DNA from: an uncultured Oscillospiraceae bacterium | GTDB taxonomy: Bacteria > Bacillota > Clostridia > Oscillospirales > Oscillospiraceae | Direction: 5' to 3' | Assembly (NCBI GenBank): GCA_934675115.1 | Contig: CAKUPH010000039.1 | Span: 1-19,552 of the forward strand | Length of the DNA: 19,552 bases | Shown here: one piece after another, positions 1 to 6,613 of the stretch | How the letters are laid out: each line of letters begins with the position of its first letter | How positions within the stretch are numbered: position 1 is the first letter of the stretch | Notes under the pieces: model-generated | The model's input: only the letters and a program-made list of their open reading frames with translations | The model's database searches: none | Told to the model about the DNA's origin: nothing | Position numbers and translations under genes: made by a program

Positions 1-15
1 CTGCGCCACTCCGCT
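1..15 (-). tRNA. Possible 5' end of a tRNA gene cut by the left edge
   Basis: Read on the minus strand, the first 15 bases give a 7-base acceptor arm (AGCGGAG), then T8-G9, a GCGC D-stem strand and A14-G15, which is the layout of the start of a tRNA. The rest would lie left of the window, so neither the fold nor the anticodon can be seen. This is a pattern match on 15 bases only and could be chance. Confidence 0.3.
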
Positions 16-111
16 TAAACTTCATATCGCCTACATGGGGGGCTTTTTGTGCTGTCCGCACAAACTGGAGCTGTTCATCTGCCTTCCGGGGGCTTTTTAC
101 GCTTATTCGGC

Positions 112-573
112 TCACCGCCGGTCCAGCTCACGCCGGACGGCCCGGGCGACGATATCCTGCCCCTCGGGGCTGCGGAGCACCTCCAGCACCTTGTCCCGCA
201 CCAGATCCTGAAAGGCCTGATTGCGGAGAAAGGGCTCCAGAAGGGAGCCCTCTCCCGCCTTGGCCTTCACCGCGGGAGCGGGCTGGACCTTCGGCGCGGC
301 CCTGCGGGGCGCGGGGGCGGGCTCGTCGTCCACAAAGTCCCCGTCCATCCAGTTCTCCTGCCGGGTGCGGTCGTTGCTCTCCCCCCGGAGATAGAAAACG
401 GACACGTCGAAAAACGCCGCCAGCTTTGTCTGCTGGTCCTGAGTGGGCGTCTGGCGGCCGGTCTCGAACTTCTCCGCCGCGTTTTTGGGCAGACCCAGCG
501 CCGCGGACAGCTCTCCCCGGCTCAGGCCCCGCTCGGTGCGCAACTCTTCAATGCGCTGTGCCATCGTGATCAT
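112..573 (-). CDS. XRE-family helix-turn-helix transcriptional regulator
   Basis: Small predicted cytoplasmic DNA-binding regulator of 153 residues. Residues 5-65 form a Cro/C1-type helix-turn-helix domain (QRIEELRTERGLSRGELSAA, then GLPKNAAEKFETGRQTPT, then a LAAFFDVSVFYL helix). A Pro/Ala-rich charged linker follows (about 75-105), then a helical C-terminal tail of unknown role. Longer in-frame starts exist, but the ATG at 573 has AGGAGG eight bases upstream, so I chose it. The gene has its own promoter and sits behind the metY terminator, so it is probably monocistronic. Its target is unknown. Proximity to metY and suf does not prove that it controls them, and no cofactor-binding domain is visible. 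Confidence 0.85.
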   Translation of the reverse strand: MITMAQRIEELRTERGLSRGELSAALGLPKNAAEKFETGRQTPTQDQQTKLAAFFDVSVFYLRGESNDRTRQENWMDGDFVDDEPAPAPRRAAPKVQPAPAVKAKAGEGSLLEPFLRNQAFQDLVRDKVLEVLRSPEGQDIVARAVRRELDRR

Positions 574-603
574 GGAAAAGACCTCCTGCTTTCGTTTTTC
601 CAA

Positions 604-632
604 AGTATAGCACACTTTTCCCCGCCGGAAAA
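604..632 (-). promoter_or_regulatory. Promoter of the XRE regulator gene
   Basis: Minus-strand extended -10 element TGCTATACT (TATACT at 604-609, TG at 611-612). The -35 is weak (TTTTCC at about 627-632, 17-base spacer). Transcription would start near 597, leaving a leader of about 24 bases that holds the AGGAGG ribosome site. Confidence 0.55.
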
Positions 633-657
633 GGGGAAAGCCCCGCATTTTCGCCGC

Positions 658-701
658 AAAAAGCCCCGGGCGGGACGCTTTTCGTCTCTCCCGGGGCTTT
701 T
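658..701 (-). terminator. Intrinsic terminator after metY
   Basis: Perfect 12-bp inverted repeat, AAAAGCCCCGGG (659-670) and its complement (690-701), with a 19-base loop, just past the metY stop codon. The stem ends in a T run on the minus strand. A longer T run also follows it on the plus strand, so it may work in both directions. Confidence 0.75.
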
Positions 702-711
702 GCTTTTTTCG

Positions 712-1995
712 TTACGCCTTCACCGCGTCGAAGGCCTGAGACAGATCCTCCAGAATGTCGTCGATGTGCTCGGTGCCGATGGACAGGCGGATGGTGTTGG
801 GCTGGATGCCCTGATCCAGCAGCTCCTCCTCCGTCAGCTGGGAGTGGGTGGTGGTGGCGGGGTGGATGACCAGGCTCTTCACATCGGCCACGTTGGCCAG
901 CAGGGAGAAGATTTTCAGGCTGTCGATGAACTTGTGGGCCTCGGCCTGACCGCCCTTGATGTTGAAGGTGAAGATGGACGCGCCGCCGTTGGGGAAGTAC
1001 TTCTCGTACAGGGCGTGGTCGGGGTGGTCGGGCAGGCTGGGATGGTTGACCCTCTCCACCTGCGGGTGCTTCGTCAGGAACTCCACCACCTTCTTGGTGT
1101 TCTCCACGTGGCGGTCAAGGCGCAGGGACAGGGTCTCCACGCCCTGAAGGAGCAGGAAGGCGTTGAAGGGAGAGATGGCCGCGCCGGTGTCCCGGAGCAG
1201 GATGGCCCGGACGTAGGTCACGAAGGCGGCGGGGCCGGCGGCCTCCACGAAGGACACGCCGTGGTAGCTGGGATTGGGGTCGGCGATGGGGGCGTACTTG
1301 CCGCTCTTCTTCCAGTCGAACTTCCCAGAGTCCACGATGACGCCGCCCAGCGTGGTGCCGTGGCCGCCGATGAACTTGGTGGCGGAGTGGACGACGATGT
1401 CCGCGCCGTGCTCGATGGGCCGGATGAGGTAGGGGGTGCCGAAGGTGTTGTCGATGACCAGCGGCAGGCCGTGGGCGTGGGCGATGGCGGCGATGGCGTC
1501 AATGTCGGGGATGTCGGAGTTGGGGTTGCCCAGCGTCTCAAGGTAGATGGCCTTGGTGTTGGGCTGAATGGCGGCGGTGACCTCCGCCAGATCGTGGGCA
1601 TCCACAAAGGTGGTGGTCACGCCGTACAGCGGGAGGGTGTGGGCCAGCAGGTTGTAGCTGCCGCCGTAAATGGTCTTCTGGGCCACGATGTGATCCCCCG
1701 CCTGGGCCAGCGCCTGAATGGTGTAGGTGATGGCGGCGGCGCCGGAGGCGGTGGCCAGCGCGGCCACGCCGCCCTCCAGCGCGGCGATGCGCTTTTCAAA
1801 CACATCCTGGGTGGAGTTGGTCAGGCGGCCGTAGATGTTGCCCGCGTCGGAAAGGCCGAACCGGGCGGCGGCGTGGGCGGAATTCTTGAACACATAGGAG
1901 GTGGTCTGGTAGATGGGGACGGCGCGGGCGTCCGTGGCGGGGTCGGGCTGCTCCTGACCGACGTGGAGCTGGAGAGTTTCAAAGCGGTAGCTCAT
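712..1995 (-). CDS. metY: O-acetylhomoserine (thiol)-lyase / O-acetylhomoserine sulfhydrylase
   Basis: PLP enzyme of the Cys/Met-metabolism (gamma-family) fold, 427 residues, the usual length for MetY. It joins sulfide to O-acetylhomoserine to make homocysteine, and some members also use O-acetylserine to make cysteine. Visible marks are the N-terminal ETLQLHVGQEQPDPATDARA and PIYQTTSYVF, the IYGRLTNST phosphate-cup segment, the ATASGAAA loop, and the PLP lysine K207 in HSATKFIGGHGTTLGG. The ATG at 1995 has GAGGAT seven bases upstream. An in-frame start 40 codons further up would run into the leader terminator and is rejected. A long regulated leader precedes the gene and a terminator follows it, so it is transcribed alone. 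Preference for O-acetylhomoserine over O-acetylserine or succinyl esters cannot be read from the sequence. Confidence 0.93.
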   Translation of the reverse strand: MSYRFETLQLHVGQEQPDPATDARAVPIYQTTSYVFKNSAHAAARFGLSDAGNIYGRLTNSTQDVFEKRIAALEGGVAALATASGAAAITYTIQALAQAGDHIVAQKTIYGGSYNLLAHTLPLYGVTTTFVDAHDLAEVTAAIQPNTKAIYLETLGNPNSDIPDIDAIAAIAHAHGLPLVIDNTFGTPYLIRPIEHGADIVVHSATKFIGGHGTTLGGVIVDSGKFDWKKSGKYAPIADPNPSYHGVSFVEAAGPAAFVTYVRAILLRDTGAAISPFNAFLLLQGVETLSLRLDRHVENTKKVVEFLTKHPQVERVNHPSLPDHPDHALYEKYFPNGGASIFTFNIKGGQAEAHKFIDSLKIFSLLANVADVKSLVIHPATTTHSQLTEEELLDQGIQPNTIRLSIGTEHIDDILEDLSQAFDAVKA

Positions 1996-2049
1996 ATTCA
2001 AATCCTCATTTCTGTTATTTTTTAAGTATTTCAGGTGCAAATCAGGTAT

Positions 2050-2079
2050 AAAAAATCCGGGGCTGCGTTCAGCTCCCGG
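2050..2079 (-). terminator. Attenuator terminator in the metY leader
   Basis: Minus-strand hairpin: CCGGG, bulged A, GCTG, loop AACG, CAGC, CCCGG, followed at once by ATTTTTT. This is nine base pairs with one bulge. It lies 55 bases upstream of the metY start codon, so it would stop transcription before the gene unless its upstream arm is captured by the alternative long hairpin. Confidence 0.75.
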
Positions 2080-2172
2080 GCAGATCGGACTATGGCGTAC
2101 ACGCCCCCGGCTCACCGCCGAGGAGCTGCTTCGGGCACAGCGAAGCGCCCGGCCATACCGTCTGCCCGGGAG
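2050..2172 (-). promoter_or_regulatory. metY leader: mutually exclusive antiterminator and terminator hairpins (putative attenuator)
   Basis: On the minus-strand transcript, TCTGCCCGGGAG complements CTCCCGGGCAGA exactly (12 bp; 2161-2172 with 2073-2084). The stem continues inward with 3 bp (2158-2160 with 2086-2088) and 6 bp (2152-2157 with 2091-2096), for about 21 bp with small bulges. The downstream arm of this long hairpin takes up bases 2073-2079, which are also the upstream arm of the intrinsic terminator at 2050-2079, so the two cannot form together. The upstream arm lies inside a short translated ORF (2112-2231). I saw no T-box AGGGTGG motif and no SAM-I riboswitch core. The pairing is directly visible; the regulatory role is inferred. 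Confidence 0.65.
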
Positions 2173-2231
2173 TACAGCATTCGCCCACAGCGGAAATTCT
2201 GCCGCAGCAGCTTCTCGAACACGGTGCTCAT
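2112..2231 (-). CDS. Putative 39-residue leader peptide upstream of metY
   Basis: A short ORF with a strong ribosome site (AAAGGAGGG, about eight bases before the ATG at 2231) in the transcribed leader of metY. It begins MSTVFEKLLRQNFRCGRM and ends in PEAAPRR. Its only Cys codon (TGT, codon 15, at 2187-2189) lies 14 bases before the first base of the antiterminator arm (2172). That is about the distance a ribosome stalled there covers. Finished translation would run over 2152-2172 and leave the terminator free to fold. Met codons 18 and 26 and a CGA Arg codon 17 are also present, but stalling at them would mask the arm. A single Cys codon is fewer than in classical leader peptides, so a small functional protein is a possible alternative. 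I do not recognise the peptide. Confidence 0.55.
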   Translation of the reverse strand: MSTVFEKLLRQNFRCGRMLYSRADGMAGRFAVPEAAPRR

Positions 2232-2252
2232 GCGCTTCGCCCTCCTTTCAAA

Positions 2253-2277
2253 CCAATCTTATCAGTAGGTTGATTGG
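2253..2277 (-). promoter_or_regulatory. Operator-like inverted repeat at the metY promoter
   Basis: Perfect CCAATC...GATTGG repeat with a 13-base spacer that begins right after the -10 box and covers the likely start of transcription. The position suits a repressor site. No regulator can be named. Confidence 0.35.
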
Positions 2278-2306
2278 ATGATACCACTATTTTCCCATCA
2301 TGTCAA
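2278..2306 (-). promoter_or_regulatory. metY promoter
   Basis: Minus-strand TTGACA (2301-2306), 17-base spacer, TATCAT (2278-2283): a near-consensus vegetative promoter. Transcription would start near 2271, giving a leader of about 275 bases. That length is unusual for this window and is explained by the attenuator within it. Confidence 0.8.
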
Positions 2307-2346
2307 TGGGTAAGTTGGTTTTTCTGCCGCTTCCTCCCTTTCGCAC

Positions 2347-2394
2347 AAAAAATCCCCGCGCAGCCCCGGCGTCTTTGCCGGGATGCACGGGGAT
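2347..2394 (-). terminator. Intrinsic terminator after patB
   Basis: Minus-strand stem ATCCCCG-GC-CCCGGC pairing with GCCGGG-GC-CGGGGAT (small mismatches), directly followed by TTTTTT. It lies 13 bases past the patB stop and separates patB from the metY promoter. Confidence 0.85.
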
Positions 2395-2407
2395 CTTCGT
2401 TCTAAAA

Positions 2408-3610
2408 TCAGCCGTTGAACACGTACTTGGCCAGCCGGCCGGCCGCCTCCTGCACCCGGGCCAGGGGCAGGGCCACGTTCATCCGGATGTGGCAGGGGCC
2501 GTGGAAGGGGCGGCCGTCCTGCCACGCCACACCAACATCCCAGCCCGCCCGGAGCACCTCGTCCAGCGTCTTGCCATGGGCGGCGCACCAGTCGGTGCAG
2601 TCCAGAAACAGCATGTACGTGCCCTCGGGCCGGGCGAACTTCACGCCGGGCACCGTTTCCAGATAGTCGCACATGCACTTCACGTTCTCCGTGAGCACCT
2701 GCCGCAGCTCGTCCACCCAGACCCGGCCCTCGTCGCCGTAAGCGCCCACCAGCGCGTGCATGGACATGACGTTCATGTCGTTGTAGTGGCACAGGGAGGA
2801 TTCCTTCTCCACCCGCTCGCGGAGTGTCTTGTTATAGATGATATGGTAGCTGCCGATCAGGCCCGCCAGATTGAAGGTCTTGGACGGGGCGTACAGGGCC
2901 ACGGTGCGGTTCCGCGCGTCGTCGGACACAGACTGGGTGGGCACGTGCTGATAGCCGTCCAGCGTCAGGTCAGACCAAATCTCGTCGGACACCACCATGA
3001 CGTCGTTGGCCTTGTATATCTCCATGGCCTTCTCGATCTCCCAGCGCTCCCACACCCGGCCGCAGGGGTTGTGGGGGGAGCAGAACACGGCGGCGTGGAT
3101 TTGGTTCTCCCGGATCTTCCGCTCCATGTCCTTGTAATCCATCCGCCACACGCCCTGCTCATCCTGCACCAGCGGGCTGAGCACGATGTGGTAGCCGTTG
3201 TTCTCCAGCGCCCGGGTAAAGCCGATGTAGGTGGGAGAGTGGAGCAGCACGCTGTCCCCCCGGGAGCAGAACACGTTCACGGCGCTGACCACGCCGCCCA
3301 GCACGCCGTTTTCGTAGCCGATGCACTCAGCGGTAAGGCCGGTGACGTGGCTGCGCTCCTCCTGCCAGCGGATGATGGAGTCAAAATATTCATCGCTGGG
3401 GGCGAAATAGCCGAAGGCCGGGTGCTGGGCCCGGGCGATCATGGCATCGGTAATGGTGTGGAGCACGGGGAAATTCATGTCCGCCACCCACATGGGGATG
3501 GGGTCGAAGCCGTCCTTGGGTGCACCGGGGGCGGTGCCGTGGCCCAGAGCGTCCAGTGCGATGGCGTCCTTGCCCTTCCGGTCCAGAATACTGGTAAAAT
3601 CGTATTTCAT
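2408..3610 (-). CDS. patB: MalY/PatB-type pyridoxal-phosphate C-S lyase (cystathionine beta-lyase-like aminotransferase fold)
   Basis: 400 residues, a full-length class I/II aminotransferase-fold protein of the MalY/PatB group. These enzymes cleave the C-S bond of cystathionine, cysteine or cysteine conjugates, giving a thiol or sulfide, pyruvate and ammonia. Visible marks are the N-terminal PIPMWVADMNFPV typical of the group, SPHNPCGRVW (about 178-187), the PLP-pyridine aspartate D209 in VVSDEIWSDL, and the PLP lysine K244 in YAPSKTFNLAGL. The ATG at 3610 is the only start in frame. Its nearest ribosome site is 31 bases away, across a hairpin. The gene has its own promoter and terminator. 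With metY next door it could supply homocysteine or release sulfide; the true substrate is unknown. Confidence 0.87.
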   Translation of the reverse strand: MKYDFTSILDRKGKDAIALDALGHGTAPGAPKDGFDPIPMWVADMNFPVLHTITDAMIARAQHPAFGYFAPSDEYFDSIIRWQEERSHVTGLTAECIGYENGVLGGVVSAVNVFCSRGDSVLLHSPTYIGFTRALENNGYHIVLSPLVQDEQGVWRMDYKDMERKIRENQIHAAVFCSPHNPCGRVWERWEIEKAMEIYKANDVMVVSDEIWSDLTLDGYQHVPTQSVSDDARNRTVALYAPSKTFNLAGLIGSYHIIYNKTLRERVEKESSLCHYNDMNVMSMHALVGAYGDEGRVWVDELRQVLTENVKCMCDYLETVPGVKFARPEGTYMLFLDCTDWCAAHGKTLDEVLRAGWDVGVAWQDGRPFHGPCHIRMNVALPLARVQEAAGRLAKYVFNG

Positions 3611-3620
3611 ATGTGCAGTC

Positions 3621-3646
3621 CCGGCGCAGCTTTGCGCCGGTCCTCC
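3621..3646 (-). promoter_or_regulatory. Hairpin between ribosome site and start codon of patB
   Basis: On the minus strand AAAGGAGGA (GGAGG at 3642-3646) is followed by CCGGCGCA-AAGC-TGCGCCGG, a perfect 8-bp stem with a tetraloop (3621-3640), then ten bases and the ATG at 3610. Folded, the hairpin brings the ribosome site to about 11 bases from the start. Unfolded, the spacing of about 31 bases would be poor. Confidence 0.55.
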
Positions 3647-3687
3647 TTTCCATGACCCGGCACAGCCGGATCGTTTTAGACAGCTTT

Positions 3688-3717
3688 ATGTTACACCCCG
3701 GAGCGCCCCGCAGTCAA
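3688..3717 (-). promoter_or_regulatory. patB promoter
   Basis: Minus-strand TTGACT (3712-3717), 18-base spacer, TAACAT (3688-3693). A moderate match; it lies between the suf operon end and patB. Confidence 0.55.
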
Positions 3718-3797
3718 TGGCGGCTCACGCCCGAAATCCTTCATTTCATGACCTGAACGCACCGGAATATTGACGAAAACCGCTGCCGGACGCAGAA

Positions 3798-3821
3798 GGG
3801 GCGCGGCAACCGCCGCGCCCC
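3798..3821 (-). terminator. Hairpin after the suf operon
   Basis: Perfect 10-bp GC stem (GGGGCGCGGC and its complement) with a 4-base loop, 35 bases past the sufU stop. No T run follows on the minus strand, so it is a weak terminator or a 3'-end protecting hairpin. Confidence 0.5.
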
Positions 3822-3855
3822 CCGTCTCCGCCGCCCTTCCGGGCGGGCAGACATA

Positions 3856-4314
3856 TTATTCCTTTTCCGTGGTCACCGCGCCGGTGAAGCCGTTTTTCGG
3901 AACCAGCAGCTGCTCCATGGTCCGCCAGCCCAGCACCGCGCACTTCACCCGGGCGGGCATGTGGGCGATGTCCTGCAAAGCTCCGGCCTCTTCCAGCTCG
4001 TCGATCTCCGCCTCGCCGCACTCGCCCCGGATCATTTTCAGGAACAGCTCCGCCAGATGGACGGCCTCGTCCCTCGTCCGGCCGATGACCATGTCCAGCA
4101 TGATGTCCACCGACGCCTGGGACACGGCGCAGCCGTCCCCCTCGAAGGAACCACCGGTGATGACGCCGTCCTCCACCTTCAGCTGGAGGATAATGTCGTC
4201 GCCGCAGGAGGGGTTGACCCCTTCCAGCACCAGATTCGCGTCCTCCAGCTTCTCCTTGTGGAGGGGATGGAGATTGTGATCGGTGAGCACCTCATTGTAA
4301 AACGTATTAGCCAA
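3856..4314 (-). CDS. sufU: SufU-type Fe-S cluster assembly / sulfurtransferase protein
   Basis: 152 residues, IscU-like fold, cytoplasmic. In Firmicutes SufU is a zinc protein that accepts persulfide sulfur from SufS. The ligands are all in place: C37 and D39 (NPSCGDD), C62 (GDGCAVSQAS) and C125 (ARVKCAVLGW), close to the B. subtilis SufU positions as I recall them. The ATPase-type scaffold IscU insert is absent. The only fitting start is TTG at 4314, with AGGGGG about ten bases upstream; it overlaps the end of sufS by eight bases. The weak start codon could keep SufU below SufS in amount. It is the last gene of the suf operon. Confidence 0.92.
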   Translation of the reverse strand: MANTFYNEVLTDHNLHPLHKEKLEDANLVLEGVNPSCGDDIILQLKVEDGVITGGSFEGDGCAVSQASVDIMLDMVIGRTRDEAVHLAELFLKMIRGECGEAEIDELEEAGALQDIAHMPARVKCAVLGWRTMEQLLVPKNGFTGAVTTEKE

Positions 4315-5515
4315 GGCCCATCTTCCCCCTTACTGCGTTCAGGCTGCGGATCAGCCGCTCCACGTCGTCCTCGTCGTTGTAGAAGGCAAGGCTCGCCCGG
4401 GCGGAGGACCGCACGCCCAGATGGGTCAGCAGCGGCTGGGCGCAGTGGTGCCCAGCCCGGACGGCCACCTTGTCCTCGTCCAGAATGGCGGCAATGTCGT
4501 GGGGGTGGACCCCGTCCACGGTGAAGCTCAGGATGCCGCAGTGCTCCGCCGGGTCATTGCTGCCCAGAATGTGAACGCCGGAGATAGAGGTCAGGCCGTC
4601 GAAGGCCAGCCTGGTCAGCGCTTGCTCCCGGGCGTGGATCTCGTCAAAGCCCACCTGCTCCAGATAGTCCAGCGCGGCGGCAAGGCCCACGGCCCCGCCG
4701 GCGTTTACCGTGCCCGCCTCAAACTTGTGGGGCAGCTCCGCGTAGGTGGCCCCCTCCCGGGTGACGGACTCGATCATCTCGCCGCCGGTGAGGAAGGGCG
4801 GCATGGCCTCCAGCAGCACCCGCTTGCCGTACAGCACGCCGATGCCCATGGGAGCCATGGCCTTGTGGCCGGAGAAGGCCAGAAAATCCGCGTCCAGCGC
4901 CTGCACGTCCAGCTTCATGTGGGGGGCGCTCTGGGCGGCGTCTACCACCGCCACGCCGCCGTTTTTATGGACCCGGGCAATGACCTTTTCCACCGGGTTC
5001 ACCCGGCCCAGCACGTTGGAAACGTGGCCGATGGCGGCCAGCTTCGTTTTGTCCGTAAAGACCGCATCAAGGCGCTCGTCGGGGAAGGAGCCGTCCGGCT
5101 CGCACTCCAGATACTTCAGCTTCGCCCCAGTCTGCCGGGCCACCATCTGCCACGGGAGAATGTTGCTGTGGTGCTCCGTGATGGACACCACGATCTCGTC
5201 CTCCGGGCCGAGATTGGCAAGGCCGTAGCTGTACGCAACCAGATTCAGGCTCTCGGTGGTGTTCCGGGTAAAGACGATCTCCCCGGTGCTCTTCGCGTTG
5301 AGGAACCGGCGCACCCGCTCCCGGGCGTTCTCATAGCGGTCGGTGGCCTCCATGCTCAGGGCGTACAGCCCCCGAAGGGGGTTGGCGTTGGCCGTCTCGT
5401 AAAAATCCCGCACCGCGTCCAGCACCGCCCGGGGCCGCTGGGCGGTGGCGGCGCTGTCCAGATAGGCGATGTCCTGCCCCGCCAGCAGCGGGAAATCCTG
5501 CTTATAGCTCTTCAT
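4307..5515 (-). CDS. sufS: SufS-type cysteine desulfurase
   Basis: 402 residues, group II PLP cysteine desulfurase. It takes sulfur from L-cysteine as an enzyme persulfide and passes it to SufU for Fe-S cluster assembly on SufBCD. Seen are DSAATAQRP near the N-terminus, the TEHHSN stretch (114-119), the DAAQSAPH loop (192-199), the PLP lysine K218 in SGHKAMAPMGIG, and the catalytic C358 in VRAGHHCAQPLL. The start ATG at 5515 lies within the 3' end of sufD (14-base overlap), with a GAGGGAG ribosome site inside sufD. This suggests translational coupling. Confidence 0.96.
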   Translation of the reverse strand: MKSYKQDFPLLAGQDIAYLDSAATAQRPRAVLDAVRDFYETANANPLRGLYALSMEATDRYENARERVRRFLNAKSTGEIVFTRNTTESLNLVAYSYGLANLGPEDEIVVSITEHHSNILPWQMVARQTGAKLKYLECEPDGSFPDERLDAVFTDKTKLAAIGHVSNVLGRVNPVEKVIARVHKNGGVAVVDAAQSAPHMKLDVQALDADFLAFSGHKAMAPMGIGVLYGKRVLLEAMPPFLTGGEMIESVTREGATYAELPHKFEAGTVNAGGAVGLAAALDYLEQVGFDEIHAREQALTRLAFDGLTSISGVHILGSNDPAEHCGILSFTVDGVHPHDIAAILDEDKVAVRAGHHCAQPLLTHLGVRSSARASLAFYNDEDDVERLIRSLNAVRGKMGLG

Positions 5516-6587
5516 GGCTGTCTCCCTCGCCCTCCGGCTTCAAGAAATCGGCGATCTCCGCCCGGACGGCATCCGACGGGATCAGGGCGCTCACCGCGTC
5601 CAGACGGGCCTGAGCGATGATGCGCTCCGCCGCCGTCCTGCTGATGCCCCGGGACGCCATGTAGAACAGCACCTGCTCGTCCAGACGGCCGATGGTGGCA
5701 CCGTGGTCGCCCTCCACGTCCTCCTCCTGACAGAGGATGAGGGGGATGGTCTGATTGATCTGCTTATTGCCCAGCAGGAGCACCTCTTCCGTCTCGCTGC
5801 CCTTGGCCCCCCGGCAGCCCCGGGGGAAGTCGATGGTGCCCCGGAAGATCTTGGAGGCGTCCTCCTCCAGCACGCCGGAGGCCCGCATCTCGCTGCGGGT
5901 CTTTTTGCCCACGTGGCGGACGGTGTAGTTCATGTCCAGCCGCTGGCCCCCCCGGACGTGATAGCCTGCGTCGGCCGCAAATTCGCTGTTGTCGCCGTCC
6001 AGCCGGGTGTACACGCCGGTGTACCCCTGTGCGCCGCCCAGCTCCAGCCGCACCAGCTCCGCCCGGGCGTTTTCGCCGCACACCGCGCCATAGTCGCACA
6101 GGCTCACCGCCGTGCCGTCCATCATCTGGACGACGTACACGCGGACCTTCCCGCCCGCCGCCGCGCGGACCTTGGTCTGCACCGCGCCCAGTCCGTCCCG
6201 GCCGCCGCCGAGGACAAGGATAACGGACAGCTCGCTGTCCGCCCCCGCCTCGACGAGGACGCGGTCCGCCGCCTGTCCCCCATCGGGGCAGGTCCAGCGG
6301 ATGACCACCGGCTCCGCAGGGTGAGCGCCCGGCTCCGCCGTCAGGAGGGCGGCGGGGGCCTTGTCCAGCAGCCGGTCAAGCTCCCGGCCCATGCCGGTCT
6401 CCACATCCGCCCAGCTGTCGTCCGGAGTCACGCCGTCCGTCCACTCAAGGCCCGGCGTCAGCCCGCTGACCGCCAGCTTGCCGCCCGCTGTCAGCGGCCG
6501 GGCCGCCAGCGGGCTGTCGTTCATTTTCAGCCAATTCCATGTCCGCGAGGGCAGGGGATTGACCCGGATCTCCATATTATCTGCCAT
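5502..6587 (-). CDS. sufD: SufD component of the SufBCD Fe-S scaffold
   Basis: 361 residues, SufB/SufD beta-helix family, partner of SufB and SufC in the cytoplasmic cluster-assembly complex. The N-terminal part is poorly conserved. From about residue 200 the family core appears: NYTVRHVGKKTRSEMRASGV, IFRGTIDFPRGCRGAKGSET, the conserved EDVEGDHGATIGRLDEQVLF segment and YMASRGISRTAAERII. The start ATG at 6587 has GAGGTG about eight bases upstream, and sufB ends 26 bases earlier. The length is a little shorter than E. coli SufD (423), as in other Firmicutes. Confidence 0.92.
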   Translation of the reverse strand: MADNMEIRVNPLPSRTWNWLKMNDSPLAARPLTAGGKLAVSGLTPGLEWTDGVTPDDSWADVETGMGRELDRLLDKAPAALLTAEPGAHPAEPVVIRWTCPDGGQAADRVLVEAGADSELSVILVLGGGRDGLGAVQTKVRAAAGGKVRVYVVQMMDGTAVSLCDYGAVCGENARAELVRLELGGAQGYTGVYTRLDGDNSEFAADAGYHVRGGQRLDMNYTVRHVGKKTRSEMRASGVLEEDASKIFRGTIDFPRGCRGAKGSETEEVLLLGNKQINQTIPLILCQEEDVEGDHGATIGRLDEQVLFYMASRGISRTAAERIIAQARLDAVSALIPSDAVRAEIADFLKPEGEGDSHEEL

Positions 6588-6613
6588 GCTCTGTCACCTC
6601 GTTTCACCGGCGG

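Noticed and set aside
38..98. GGGGGCTTTTT twice, 50 bases apart (38-48 and 88-98), like right halves of plus-strand terminators, plus a 7-bp TTTGTGC/GCACAAA repeat (46-64)
   Set aside because: No matching left arms for the two G-T tracts are present in the window, and the small hairpin has no T run in the minus direction. I could not support a terminator for the XRE gene from them.
49..2025. A 658-codon plus-strand open frame opposite the XRE regulator and metY
   Set aside because: It spans two genes with their own signals and a terminator, and its product is low-complexity Gly/Val/Leu. It is a shadow of GC-rich codon use.
1996..2290. T-box or SAM riboswitch in the metY leader
   Set aside because: The T-box AGGGTGG bulge sequence and the SAM-I core were looked for and not found. 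The leader ORF with competing hairpins explains the structure better.
3390..3653. Out-of-frame ORF beginning at an ATG just upstream of patB
   Set aside because: It has no ribosome site of its own before the ATG and overlaps the conserved patB N-terminus in another frame with an Arg/Gly/Pro-rich product. It is kept only as a possible translational competitor.
2300..3655. A 451-codon plus-strand open frame opposite patB
   Set aside because: It has no ribosome site and no recognisable domain, and it begins inside the metY promoter. patB on the other strand has all PLP-enzyme motifs.
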